A stretch of 64,000 bases of DNA from Cryptomeria japonica (Eukaryota > Streptophyta > Pinopsida > Cupressales > Cupressaceae): assembly GCF_030272615.1 (NCBI RefSeq), contig NC_081406.1:259149386-259213385 (forward strand), in the 5' to 3' direction. The notes under the pieces are model-generated. The model was not told the origin of the DNA, did no database searches, and saw only the letters and a program-made list of their open reading frames with translations. A program made the position numbers and the translations under genes. Shown here in pieces: positions 37,490 through 46,554 of this stretch. Each line of letters starts with the position of its first letter. Positions within the stretch are counted from its first letter, which is position 1.

Positions 37490-38125
37490 TACATGCTAGC
37501 TCACACAATCAAGCTAGTTGCAAAAATTGATCCTCTCAAATATTTACTCAGCAAGGCAGCTCTTACAGGCCGATTGGCTAAATGGGTCATGATTCTCAGT
37601 GAATTTGATATCCAATACACAGAACAAAGAGCTATCAAAGGACAAGCAATTGTAGATCAACTAGTTGAAGCACCGCTACCAGGAAAACAAACTGTGGAGA
37701 TTGAATTCCCAGATAGAGACATTCTTGCTATTTCTACCAAGCAATGGACCCTATACTTTGACGGATCCTACACACAACATGGTTCAGGTGCTGGAATTCT
37801 CTTCATCACTCCTAAAGGACACACTATACCAAGATCATATAGTCTTATGTTCCCATGCACAAATAATGTGGCTGAATATGAGGCATTGGTTATAGGCATC
37901 AAAATGGCTGTAGAATGGAAAATCATGGAGTTAAAGGTCTACAAAGACTCACAACTAGTCATCAATCAAATCAACAACGACTATCAGACAAAAGATGACA
38001 AGCTACTACCCTACAAACGAATGGTGGATGATTTCAAACAGTATTTTGTACACATCACCTTCGAGCAAATACCAAGATTGAACAACAAAGCAACTAATGC
38101 AATGGCTACTATCACTTCATTACTA
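37490..38125 (+). CDS. Second (archaeal-type) RNase H of the Tat-clade element (fossil)
   Basis: After the LTGRLAKWVMILSEFDI linker, a separate RNase H fold starts with WTLYFDGSYTQHGSGAG and continues with NNVAEYEALVIG, VYKDSQLVI and NNKATNAMA, carrying the expected D, E and D residues. A second RNase H downstream of the first distinguishes Tat elements from other Ty3 lineages. Confidence 0.85.
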
Positions 38126-38218
38126 TAGATTCCAGAGCAACAGAGTCGTTACGAGTTTCTGGTACAACAACTGTTCTCCCCAACCTATGACCACTCTGAA
38201 TCCCATGTTATCTATGCA

Positions 38219-39060
38219 TTGACTAGTTCGGATTCCCCTTTGTATGGACCAATATATGATTATCTAAAGAACAATATTCTACCCATTGACCAATCCCAAA
38301 ACCAAAAGCGTAATTTTATCCGACAAGCCGCCCGCTATACCCTTACTGCTGATACTTTGTACCATCGAGGTCTAGATGGTACTCTTCTTTGTTGCCTTGA
38401 TCGTAACGAATCTGATTTCGCTTTACACGAGCTTCACGAAGGTATCCGTGGCACACATTCGAGTGGGACTACTGTTGCTAAAAAGATTCTAAGAATGGGA
38501 TATTACTGGCCGACAATGGAAAAATATTCTTATCATTTTGCAAAAAAGTGCCCTAAATACCAGATCCATGGCAATCTGATACATGCACCAGCATAGGAAT
38601 TGTAGCCATTTACAATGTCCTAGCCCTTTTGTCAGTGGGGACTCGACTTGGTCGGAAAAATTCATCCTTCATCTTCACATGGACACAAGTTCATTATAAC
38701 TGCAACAAAATACTTTACCAAGTGGATAGAAGCAGTCCCCATGACCACAGTGACTGGAAAACAAATTGCCTCTTTTATCCTAAACTATTTGATTTGTAGA
38801 TATGGTATTCCAAGCTCCATCATCACCGATAATGGACAACCATTCAAAAAACCAAGATGTCTGAGAAATATGTGAACAATTCAAAATACAACATCGGTTC
38901 TCTACACCATACTACCCACAGGGGAATGGTCAAGTAGAAGCATCCAACAAGACAATACTAAAAATCTTAAAGAAAACACTGAATGATGCAGGCAAAGATT
39001 GGCATGTACAACTCAATCCAGCACTTTGGGCATATAGAACTGGCATCCCACTAATACATT
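38219..39060 (+). CDS. Tat-clade integrase, N-terminal and partial core (fossil)
   Basis: The H2C2 zinc-binding region (LHEGIRGTHSSG...CPKYQIHG) at about 38420-38570 is followed by the catalytic core with DLVGKIHPSSSHGHKFIITATKYF-type sequence and IITDNGQPF (first and second D of the DDE triad). Recognisable integrase ends near AYRTGIP at about 39045. The C-terminal part is absent. Confidence 0.82.
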
Positions 39061-40429
39061 TAGCCTAAAATTCTGACGAAGGTTTCCGACGGAGAAGGTA
39101 TATTGTGATCAAACTTGATTTTTTTTTGAAAAAATGCCTGATTTCGTCGGAATTCTGACGATAATGCAACATTTGGTTTTGATAGAGAAGGAATTGGCAA
39201 TGACATTTGGGTTTTTTTAGAAAAAGTGCCCACGTTCATCGAAATTCCGACGACCGCGTGCATTACTTTAAAAAAAAGAAAAGACCAAGTCATTTCATAA
39301 ATTCCGCCTCTTTACAAAATCCCGCCTCTCATTTGTCCCGTGCCCTCTGCAGCGAACCTGTGGGTTTAATCGTGGTGGGGTTAAGACCATTGGTGTGACA
39401 AACACGACCGTAGCGGGGAATGGGGGCACGAAGTGCCACGGGCACAAAGTGCTAAGGGCTGGCACGTAACCAGCAAGGACGACTGCAAGGGAGCCCAAAA
39501 TGGGTTGTGTAAACGGCGATGCCTGAGCCTCCGTCAATAGCAATAAGAGCTACAGATGGAGGAACAAGTTCACCCGCAAAAAAAGCTACAGACAGAGAAA
39601 GAAGTTCACTCACAATAAGAGCTTCCTCTATTCTGTATATCCGACGTCACTGCCATGTCAGGCTGGAAGTGGCGATGGAGTATGATTCGGTGGAAGTGGA
39701 GGCGGACAAAAGCCGACATTGAACAATCAGTCACTGGTAGTGGGAGACATTATTTTAAATGGTATGAAAAATTTCCAACTATGGCTAGATAATTTGTATT
39801 TTCCTCATTGATCCTGCTTTGGTTTTTAGGAAGTCATTGGAGTGAAGTTGATTGCGTCTTCTGGTGTTAGATAAATTGTATTTTCCTCATTGTAGGGAAG
39901 ATAGGTTGTGTACTTCATATTTTAATGCTTATCTTGAAGGAGATTGGATGTGTGGTGGACATTTATTTCAAATTATTATTGTCCTGTATCGTGTTTATGT
40001 TAAAATATGAATTTGCAGGTGCATGTAATGGTGCAAACTTTCAATAGTAGATGTTGTTGTGGACAAATCTTTTACATATGTTTATTGTTCTATTCCAGTC
40101 TATATGAGAATTATGTAATTGTTAAAAAATTCCCATAAATAACAAAAAGATCTTTTGAAAAGTTTATTAAATATTTAATGATGTTGGAAGTGTTATTGGG
40201 TTTTTGGTTTAGAGGTGAATGAGTCTATTTGGGATCAAGTATTTTGACGAGGCTAAGAGCAAGGCCCTAATATCAAAACAATTCAAAATAGAGGAAGCTT
40301 GGATCACAACTCCAAGTGATTTGGCAAAATTATTAACCCTCAATTCTAGGCTCTTGATAGGTTTTTATCCTAAGACTTGTTCTCCAATATCAAGTAGATA
40401 AATGAATTTTATGGTTCTTTTCCTTTAGC
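39061..40429. other. Spacer after the Tat fossil, starting with TCGTCGG-type motifs
   Basis: At 39070-39260 the phrases 'aattctgacga', 'tttcgtcggaattctgacga' and 'cgaaattccgacga' recur, a motif also found at 61230-61430. A short ORF at 39519-39722 has no recognised domain. The phrase 'ataaattgtattttcctcattg' occurs twice (about 39788 and 39872). A 60-aa frame at 40219-40401 is unsupported. Confidence 0.45.
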
Positions 40430-40565
40430 ATTGAGTATTCACCTTTCCCATCATTGTGTTCCATGAAATGACATCTCTTTGAGGCATTCTATCAAATAGC
40501 TCACCCACTTTGCGGATGCTTCCACATTTTGCAAACATATATACCACACTATCGAATCTCTATCC
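40430..40565 (-). pseudogene. PPR protein gene relic (one repeat)
   Basis: The minus strand reads VVYMFAKCGSIRKVGELFDRMPQRDVISWNTM, the signature of a plant PLS-class pentatricopeptide repeat. These proteins bind organellar RNA for editing or processing. Only about 40 residues remain, with no start or continuation, so it is a fragment. A larger relic in the same orientation lies upstream on the minus strand at 43925-44365. Confidence 0.75.
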
Positions 40566-41090
40566 ATCTTTGCTAGCTTCAACCACAACTATTCACGTAA
40601 GCATCCCTTCCCGGTCGAGCGAACGAGTGCCTACCTAAAGGCCCTCCCAAGGTATCTTAGTTCGCGTTGTCTCAGGGCATATTAGGGGATCACAATGGGG
40701 ATCACAATAGGGAACATGCAGGTAGGGGCCGTCCCCCAATGAACACAAAGGAGGGAGGTGGACATAGTTCCCTGTGGGTTTAATCACTGCAGGATGTAGG
40801 AATGGTTTAATCGCTGCAGGAAAAAGGTAGGGTATAATCAACAAATTCATTGTTATACATATTCAAATATTTAGATTCAAATTTTATTATATATTTATCA
40901 GATTAATTGGTAATAGCAGAGATGGTGGGAGGTTTCTGTAATATGATATGATCGATTTAAAAGAAGAATTTCTTACAAGACCTAAACCGTTGAACAATCC
41001 TACAATCATGTATTATTTAAACATTGCATTTTAAATAATGAACAATATAGTTATCCTGAAACATATTAACACTACTTTCCATATTTAAAA

Positions 41091-41228
41091 TATATCCTAA
41101 TTAAGGGGATGGCTGACCTAAATCTGCGTGATTGAGTGCCATTATGTAAAATATATCCTAATTATGGGGATGGCTGACCTAAATCTGCGTGATTGAGTGC
41201 CATTATGTAAAATATATCCTAATTATGG
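41091..41228 (+). repeat. 61-bp tandem repeat, about 2.3 copies
   Basis: The unit begins TATATCCTAATTAAGGGGAT and ends in GTGCCATTATGTAAAA. It is repeated at 41091 and 41152 with almost no change, and a partial third copy starts at 41213. The near identity means the duplication is recent relative to its surroundings. Confidence 0.9.
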
Positions 41229-41341
41229 ATGCTGGTATATATGGTAGTGACAGAAAATCCCTGTTGCAGAACCGTGAGAGCAATGTGTAGTGATCGAGTG
41301 CTATTTTTTCTCAGTGTTTTGGAGGGGAGCATAAGTGTACC

Positions 41342-41646
41342 GTTAGGAAGGTGGTATAAAATGGAAGCTGAGAGGTATAAGGTTATGAGGTGTGGGTTAG
41401 GATAAGATAGGGAGGTAAGTGATGAAGGCTGTAATGGTAAAAGAGTAAGTTAGGATATGTTAGGGGTTTGGAAGGTAGGAAAGTGAATGGGGGGAGATAA
41501 AAGGATGTGAAGGATGGAATGGGTTAGATAGGTGAAGCAAAAGTAAGTGTGTATGAGGTTAAGGGGTAGGATATGATGTAGGAAAGTGGAGGAGGTTAAG
41601 ATAGGGGATATGAAAGGTAGATGGAAGGATATTTTAGGTATGAGAG
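41342..41646 (+). other. C-depleted G/A/T tract of 305 nt
   Basis: By eye only three C residues occur in 305 nt, against well over 100 G. The sequence is a loose mixture of GGTTAG, TTAGGAT, GGATG and GGAAG words without a fixed period. It is not the plant telomere repeat. The reverse strand is correspondingly almost free of G. Confidence 0.8.
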
Positions 41647-43924
41647 ACTATAGGGCTATCAAGCTAGGCCTTCTATGACTCAACAACCTTTTAGGGGAGA
41701 ATCTAATGTTTTTAGTAATTAGGATCTTCTAATTATGGTGGGGCCTAGCCAACATAGGGTTATATGAGAGGCACATGATATGTATATGTTAGTATTAGAC
41801 AAAGAGTGCCCACAAGGTTTTAGAGTAGGTGGACACCATGCTAGGATGTCAAAGTAGATATTGATATGTGGGTCTTTACCCTCCCAAACACACAAAGGTC
41901 AAAGAAAGATTCCACCAACACCTAACACTCTCTAACATTCTTCTTCACACAACACTCTCTAACATTAATTATGATGATAGTGTACCTCCTTAAACCTTCC
42001 ACCAACACCTAATTCAATACCAAACTCTTTCCCAATCTCGCTAATGGACTAATTAACTCAATTCACTGTGAAATTGTGACAGTCAATGCAAGGTTTAGGA
42101 CAATAGTAATTAGGATCTTTTAATTATTGTGGGGCCTAGCCAACATAGGGTTATATGAGACAGGGGTAAGTTCAATAGTGATTTCTCCTCTACAACCTTT
42201 GCCTGTCTGTGCAAAAATGAGAGCTTGACAACATTCTTTCACTTTTAGCTAGCTAAATTTTTCAAGAATTTTATCTCTAGATTTAATATTTTTTTTCTTG
42301 CATGAATCTATTAATTTTGAGATAACAGATCTTGCCTTCATGAATTGATCCTATTTTATCCCTTTAACCCTGATTAGTTTATTTAGAGTGTTTAGTTCCA
42401 TTTTAATCCTTTCTTTTACAATTAAATATTATTAAAAAATTGTATTATTGTTCCAAATTTTGTGGATATTTAGGAGACACAAATAAAATATAAATGTAAT
42501 CATTCCATATTTTTGTAGGAGATATTGGAGTGAGACTAATAGGAAGAGTAGTAAACATGAGTCACAATGAGCACTTTAGAATAAATCTAAACATTATAAG
42601 GAAGAGTAGCTTGGAAAAATAGAAGCGTAATTTATTTTCCAATATGCAAGATTATTACTTGGGAAAGAATCTTGAAAGAGGATTGAAAAGATTCCTTGAG
42701 CTAACATTGTCTCACTTATCCAAAATTATGAGGAAGGATTCATTAATGAAATGGTCATTAACAAGATGGAGAGAATAATAATTAGGAAGAGATAGATTTC
42801 ACATGCTACTAGGTGACTAGATTGGAGAGAAACTAGAGGCAAATAATTTAGCTTGGCTATGACACAAAGTCTTAGAATAGATGCCAACCTTGGTGAATGG
42901 AATGAAAATCCCAAACAATTAATGAGTGGTGAGACAAGCAGAGGCATCTATAAATTTTGTTTTGAATAAAATAAAGAAAAAATGGGACTAAAACCAAGGG
43001 AAATGCACATGGAAAGGATATGATGAAAATCAAAATAAATAGTTTGAAGATAATATTAGTTACCTAAAGGATATTCCACTTGATTATTTGGTATATCATA
43101 ACTATTTTGATAAATTTTTGAAACCATTAGAGGTACCTTTTGCTTCTGTAGATGAGGCATTCATTCATGTTGAAGTTGTGATAGCTTATTTGCCTCTTTA
43201 TAGACAACAAATTATCCATACGAATTATCATATATACTTGTAACCTCCATCCCAAACCACCTATTTCACTCTTCTTCCTTTGTGTACCTCTTTTATTCTT
43301 CCATTACCTCTTCGCTTACCTAAATTCAATCCAAAACATAGTGTATATAGCATCAAAAAAATTCCATATTTGATTAATATTATCCACAACATATTGAAAA
43401 GACAAATACCACACTTACTGTGTCATCAACCAAAAATAATTTACTTACATATTCAAAGAGCTCAATAATGGAGAAACATCCATGTAGTGCTCTACACATG
43501 TCCTTGAAGGTTCAAGAAATACTTATCCTCTATTGGTCCAAACTTTAAATCACTTTCCATGCATGAAAATAATTGCAACCACACACAATTTCCCACCCAA
43601 TAGATTCTCTCAAACTAGTTTACTATCTTAACATAGGGTCAAGGAAAAGTGGGCCAAAATAGGAATCCAAGTGTCTTAAAAGCCTTCAAGACCATAGTGG
43701 TGAGGATTTAATTTCTTTCTTTAGTGGTATCTTTCTCTAGATTAATTAGTTGGGGATTCTATTAGGACCTTTTCCTAATTTAAAAAAAAATATAAAGATT
43801 ACATCCCTAAATATTGCATTCATAATAGAATAAATTTCTGCAATATTGAGACTAAATTCATAATAGATTTATAGTGATGAATAAAGAAATATTTAAGATT
43901 ATCAAAAAATTGATGTTTTCTTTC

Positions 43925-44365
43925 TCCCAACCGTCATTGGATATTGGGTGATCTTTGAGGCATTATGTCAAATAGTTCATGTGCCTTATCTAAGCTTACA
44001 TATTTTGCATGCATGTGTTCCTGGGCAGTTGCACTACAACATCCATCCTCACTAATTACATTTGGTTGGAAGTTTCTAAATCCATTTCAAACACATCTTG
44101 TGCATATCCTGCAATCATAGCATTCCATTAGATCGTGTTTCTTTGATGCAACTCACTAAATAGTTCATGCGCTTTCATGTCTATACTTCCACATTTTCCA
44201 AACATGTCAAACAGAGCATTTCCAACCGTAAGCATCTTATATTAATTGCCCTTACCTTCTGCTTTGATGGAAGCCCATACTCTGTTCCAAAGCTCCCATT
44301 TTGGCACAGGTAGAGAGTACATTGGCAAATAAAACTGATCGAAATGGAAATCTATTTGTTGCATT
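43925..44365 (-). pseudogene. PPR protein gene relic (about three repeats, broken)
   Basis: On the minus strand, going downstream: FANVLSTCAKMGALEQSMGFHQ (44345-44260), GNALFDMFGKCGSIDMKAHELFSELHQRNTI-stop-WNAMIAGYAQD (44230-44105), then AKYVSLDKAHELFDIMPQRS (43995-43930). These are PLS-type PPR repeats. They are disrupted by an in-frame stop where Ser/Thr is normal, by a frame change around 44245, and by lost segments. It is a host pseudogene, probably of an organellar RNA-editing or processing factor, and may be the same locus as 40430-40565. Confidence 0.78.
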
Positions 44366-44845
44366 GACTGCATTATGAGGACACTTATGTATTTCATCGA
44401 CAGCATAAAGTAGGAAAGGACATGAGAATATCTCCTCGGGGAGGTATTCTATGACATCTGCGAGGTAGATGAGAGTTTCTTATGCCATTTGCTTTGTTCT
44501 ATGCAGTCAAACATGAGAACACTATTTGAATTCAAATGCTAACGATGATTGTCTTTTTAACGGAAACAGATGGGAAGGGACGTCAAGGGAAGGAATGGGC
44601 CCACAACACACCTAAGCAGTCAAAGCTTAGTGTGTGTTGTTTAAGGCCGACCCCTTAAGACATCATAATTGATTGGCTCTTCACTCCTAAGACCTTCAAA
44701 AGTCTTTAATGGCTTCATTGAGTCCTTCTGTATTCCAAATGCACCTGCACCTGCACTATATTTAAGAGATCACTTGAATTGTAGGTAAACCCCTTCAAAT
44801 GACAGGGTAGGCTTCCTTTTATACCTAATATATGTCTTGAAAGCA
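44366..44845. other. Spacer between the PPR relic and the hairpin
   Basis: No domain, tandem repeat or element boundary recognised. The first 150 bp may be the decayed upstream part of the PPR relic on the minus strand. Confidence 0.4.
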
Positions 44846-45050
44846 TTTTATCGTGATGGCTTTAAATTAAAGTACTTTCTCTTCTATCTAGTATTGGTGG
44901 AGCAGAGGTTGCATTGCATCGTCCTAGGATACATATTTCCGCAGATACAACACAAGTTAAATGTATCCCAGGTCGATGCAAAGCAACCTTTGCTCCAGAA
45001 ATCACCAAAAAATAGAGAAAGAACTTTAATTTAATGCCATCAGGATAAAA
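44846..45050. repeat. Long imperfect hairpin (arms about 89 nt, loop 26 nt)
   Basis: The left arm, 44846-44934, pairs with the right arm, 44961-45050, around a loop at 44935-44960. Arms share blocks TTTTATC, TGATGGC, TTAAATTAAAGT, CTTTCTCT, GGAGCA, AGGTTGC, TTGCATCG and GGATACAT, with isolated mismatches and one size change (about 85% matching by eye). Both strands therefore read a similar peptide (FY.DG.KLK.FL), which is only a reflection of the palindrome. It could be a foldback MITE, a hairpin-RNA locus or a young MIRNA-like precursor. I match it to no known microRNA. Confidence 0.85.
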
Positions 45051-45966
45051 AAATTTAATCAAGACAGATAAAATTTGAGTTTGATTGTCATCATTTACTT
45101 TGCCAAATTCTTCACACGTAACTCCTGAATCAATTTCCTAATCACAAGAATTTTATTATGTCTCAAATATAGGGAAACAGAAGGCTTCAAATAGAAAACT
45201 TGAACATGCAACTAAATCCATTGACTAACCAAAAGAACAAAATTAAGAAACAGTTTGATCATCTGAGAGATGTTGTAGACTTGCAACTCACCAGCTAAGT
45301 TTTTGCAGGTAAGAATTTTTTTTGTTTTGGTTATGGTTGTGGTGTTTATAGGGAGACATTTACAAATTTATATCTATTTTCACTATTTAATGGTTTATGG
45401 GTTTGTAATGGTAATTTACTGTTCTTTCATATTTTTGTATATATTCTTTATAATAGCCTATTATATTGATTTGTTCTATTATGCATAATGGTGTGGGTCA
45501 GATGACTTTGCTGTCGGTGCATGAAAGCATTGAACGAGTTCTACTTTTAAAAATTACATGAAACATTTTTAATTTATTTGATTCAATGTTATTTGCAAAA
45601 AATGATTATCAATGATGTTTCCTTTCTGCAAGAATTGTCTAGGATCTTTCCATCAAATAATATGTAACATCGAATGACTAAATCTTTTCATTACAAATGC
45701 TTATTTTATTTAATTATTATCTGAACGTGAATTAAAATTTATATCTGTACGAAAGCAGAACATACAAGTTGAAGAGTCATGTGCAAGAAAATTTCCTAAA
45801 AGAAAGCAAGCAGGCATTATCTTGAATGACATGGAAACAAGCTCATCAGTTGCCTAGAAGAGAGCAATTGGAGAATGGCAGAGGAAAGTGTTTAAGGGTG
45901 ATAAATAGATAGATAGTATGCAATACAAACAAACAATGTCTGGAGTGTCTGATGTGAGGTCTCTAA
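45051..45966. other. Spacer upstream of the methyltransferase fragment
   Basis: AT-rich, no sustained frame. A tract at 45770-45960 (KFPKRKQAG-type sequence in short frames, and a small GATA run at 45905) could be decayed upstream DRM sequence, but I cannot support it. Confidence 0.35.
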
Positions 45967-46550
45967 TTTATGTCCGGAGGGACTAACTGGTTTTGGAGTT
46001 CCTGCGAAACCTATTGGGCCATGCTTGGAGGAAATCAATGTGTTCATGCAAGGAGCACCTTTTTTCTACTATGAGAATGATACTTTTGCACCGAGGGATA
46101 TTTGGAAGTCAATATCCAAAAATTTCTATAGTGTGGAACCAGAGTTGGCAGACTCGAAGTAATTTTTAGCTTTCAGAAGACCAAGAGGTTATGTACACAA
46201 TCTCCCAATAGAAGGGCAATTTCAAGCATTACCTCTCCCCCCCAAGACTATTTAGGAAGCACTTCCTCAGACAAAGGACTATTGGCCTCCATGGGATCAA
46301 AGAAAAAAATTGAAGCATAGACTCTAGACGATGTGGTGGTGTCCTTCGTGAAGAACTCTGCACTATAATTGAAAATTCACGAGCGAAACTGCAAGATAGT
46401 GAAGAGAAATACAATCTTGAAAAGTGGGAAGAATGGATCTTGGTTTGGGTGGGGCCAAGTCAGGTGGCTCCTCTAGAGGTCGATGAGATAGAAATCATAT
46501 TAGGATTTGAAAAAGATCACACTCGTGGAATTTTGTGTGCGAGTGATCGA
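45967..46550 (+). pseudogene. DRM-type cytosine-5 DNA methyltransferase fragment
   Basis: The frame reads LTGFGVPAKPIGP, APFFYYEND-FAPRDIWKSIS-FYSVEPELADSK, RGYVHNLPIEGQFQALPLPPKTI and DYWPPWDQRKKLKH. A shifted frame then gives CGGVLREELCTIIEN, WILVWVGPSQVAPLEVDEIE and LGFEKDHTRG. This is the N-terminal half of the rearranged catalytic domain of DRM proteins (RNA-directed DNA methylation). Two in-frame stops (about 46160 and 46252), a frameshift near 46320, and the lack of the SAM-binding and catalytic Cys segments show it is dead. Recognition ends near 46545, where Copia polyprotein sequence takes over. DRM2 and the catalytically inactive DRM3-like group cannot be separated here. Confidence 0.85.
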
Positions 46551-46554
46551 TTGT

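Larger units (their letters stand above)
27472..39060 (+). mobile_element. Ty3/Gypsy, Tat-clade retrotransposon fossil (5' LTR to partial integrase; 3' end lost)
   Basis: Order on the plus strand: LTR (27472-28919), primer-binding site, a leader of about 3 kb, gag, zinc-knuckle-like CDFH...GH...DC, protease, G-patch, reverse transcriptase, RNase H, a second archaeal-type RNase H, integrase zinc domain and part of the integrase core. The second RNase H is the hallmark of the Tat lineage. Sequence recognisable as integrase stops at about 39050, and no 3' LTR follows, so the element is incomplete. It is broken in roughly ten or more places and is therefore old. Without the second LTR its age cannot be measured. 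Confidence 0.88.
40566..43924. other. Spacer between the two PPR relics
   Basis: It contains a 61-bp tandem repeat (41091-41228), a strongly C-depleted tract (41342-41646), and a 53-bp direct repeat pair (41720-41772 and 42112-42165: TTAGGATCTTYTAATTAT...GGGGCCTAGCCAACATAGGG). No supportable gene. If the two PPR relics were once one gene, this whole interval is inserted sequence. Confidence 0.45.

Noticed and set aside
41342-41646. Interstitial telomere repeat
   Set aside because: TTTAGGG is not tandemly repeated; only scattered TTAGG and GGTTAG words occur.
44846-45050. Firm microRNA gene call
   Set aside because: No match to a microRNA I know, and without small-RNA data a foldback MITE is equally likely.
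44837-45062. Pair of similar peptides on opposite strands as two small genes
   Set aside because: The similarity is an automatic result of the hairpin; neither frame has gene-like context.
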